The position numbers were made by a program, and so were the translations under genes. The notes under the pieces were generated by a model, which ran no database searches, had not been told where the DNA came from, and worked only from the letters and a program-made list of their open reading frames with translations. From Camarhynchus parvulus (lineage: Eukaryota; Chordata; Aves; Passeriformes; Thraupidae), in NCBI RefSeq assembly GCF_901933205.1, contig NC_044577.1, positions 9,125,321 through 9,189,320 on the forward strand: 64,000 nucleotides of DNA, in the 5' to 3' direction. Shown here one piece after another: positions 62,658 through 64,000 of this stretch (position 1 is the first letter of the stretch; the number at the start of each line of letters is the position of its first letter).

Positions 62658-64000
62658 GCTATGTGCCTAACTAGTGTGGAAATTAAAAACCTGCTTAACA
62701 ATACAATTACATTTCCCTGAAAAATAATCTGAGGAGATTTTAATTGTGATTTTATCATTGACTTATGTTCTTAAGTTTCCATCAGTAAGTACATAGCACT
62801 ATATATAATTTCTTATAAATTGGTTACCACCACGTATCTTTATAGATAGAAGAGACCTTTTTGTTCATCCAATTCCCTCATATATCCCATCAGATAAATA
62901 TAGTTCTGCATATATTTAGCAGACTTAAAAAAAACCCATCTTATGCAAATTCATTTTTCATTTTCTTAGCATTATCAGACATTTATTTAAAAGCAACTTG
63001 CTATGAAAACAAGATCTATGTATGCTGCTGTATCCTAAATTAGTTTTTGAGAGCTCCATTATAATACAACTATTCATTGAAAAGAACTCTGATAAATGTC
63101 CACTTTGATCTGCAGGGCTGGTGTGATACTCTAAATGGAAATGTGAATCTATTGGAGGGAGCCTGATTGAACCAGATACACCAGAAAGAAATTAAGATGC
63201 AAGAGATGTGGTTTAATCAGGCTGCAATTGTACTAATTTAACTCATCTGGGAAGTGAAGGGCCATAACTTGGACAGGGCAGATCATGATTATTTCTTTAA
63301 TCACCGCCACGTGGTAGGAGGTAACGACTCCCTGCCCTCTGTGCCAGGTCCTGTGCCTGTTTGCAGAAGAGAAATTTAGGCTGTAGGAGTGGATGCTCCT
63401 CTCAAAGGCAAGGGCAGGCAAGGGCACAACCTTCCCTGGATAAGGCTTGTGTGAGATCAGTGCCTGAGAGCATCCCAGGGACAGCACAAGGTGGAGGAGT
63501 ACAGCAGTGTGAAATAGGAACCTTCTAAGCCACCATGCTAAAGGCACAACATAGAAAAGGGAACATCAGCTTGCTCATGCAGCTTAGCTCTCTGTCCTCT
63601 TGAAGGTGGGCCTCCCACCAGGGCTAATTTCAAGCATGATTTATCAGGGGTCCAAAACCCACTGGCTGAAGAACTCCACTAGGTACCTGACATCTGCCAG
63701 CTGCAGCAGCATGAGCCCAACTCTGCTCCAATAACTCTCTAAAATGCTGTGGTCCCATAACCCTCTAAAATTCTTTGGTTAAAGAAAAACCCAAACAACC
63801 ACTTTGCCCTTGTCAGTGTTATTTTAAAAGATTTCTGATATTTTATAAAACAGCTCTTTCATAAAAACTTATGTCATATTAGTTTTAGGGCTGTAATACT
63901 GAGAATTGTTAGTCCAAGTGTGAGGGGACTCACACTTCAGGATTAATGATTCATTATACTTAATTCAACTTATATATGCAAACTATATGAGTCAGTGATT
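62658..64000. other. Gene-free unique sequence to the window end
   Basis: No gene is supported. The minus frame 63233-63547 (104 codons) starts with a hydrophobic run resembling a signal sequence by composition, but it has no further recognisable domain. The words 'agaagagacc' and 'catccaattccct' near 62848-62878 faintly recall an old, reversed CR1 tail, but the match is too weak to call. Confidence 0.55.

Noticed and set aside
62840..62885. Possible ancient reversed CR1 (agaagagacc, catccaattccct)
   Set aside because: Too diverged to separate from chance by eye; a profile search would be needed.
63233..63547. Minus-strand frame with a hydrophobic start resembling a signal sequence
   Set aside because: Only compositional; the rest shows no conserved cysteine pattern or domain I recognise.

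Overview
The window reads as non-coding DNA from a bird, most likely a passerine (songbird). Two sequence facts support this. A fragment with the 3'-end sequence of an avian CR1 LINE lies at 11011-11131. A complete solo LTR, of a type I recognise from passerine genomes, lies at 14648-15120 with a perfect 6-bp target-site duplication. The background is AT-rich and poor in CG dinucleotides, with many short microsatellites and very few transposable elements, which fits an avian chromosome.

I found no protein-coding gene, exon, tRNA, rRNA, snRNA or other structural RNA gene that I can support. The longest open frames are about 60-140 codons. None resembles a protein family I know, and several of the longest are by-products of tandem repeats whose unit happens to keep a frame open. 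The window is best read as a gene desert or part of a very long intron; the sequence alone does not say which.

Layout. 1-7.6 kb is plain AT-rich sequence with one minus-strand G-quadruplex motif near 3.65 kb. About 7.6-13 kb is the most regulatory-looking part: three AT-rich blocks dense in homeodomain (TAAT/ATTA) and POU octamer (ATGCAAAT) sites, plus an ATCC/GCCC compound microsatellite, the CR1 fragment and a 36-bp duplication ending in a perfect hairpin. 14.6-15.1 kb is the solo LTR. 15.1-37.8 kb is mostly unique sequence with small repeats (AT at 19.4, AAT at 24.2, a 27-bp triplication at 28.7, a palindrome cluster at 29.9). 37.8-44.6 kb holds the large simple repeats: a 188-bp uninterrupted homopyrimidine tract built of 9-mers, about 20 copies of ATTTT, and a perfect ATT x30. 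44.6-64 kb is again mostly unique, with several small duplications and further candidate conserved elements near 55.0 and 60.8 kb.

There is no gene system to reconstruct and I do not claim a novel one. The items most worth checking are the LTR insertion, the candidate enhancers and the structure-forming repeats.
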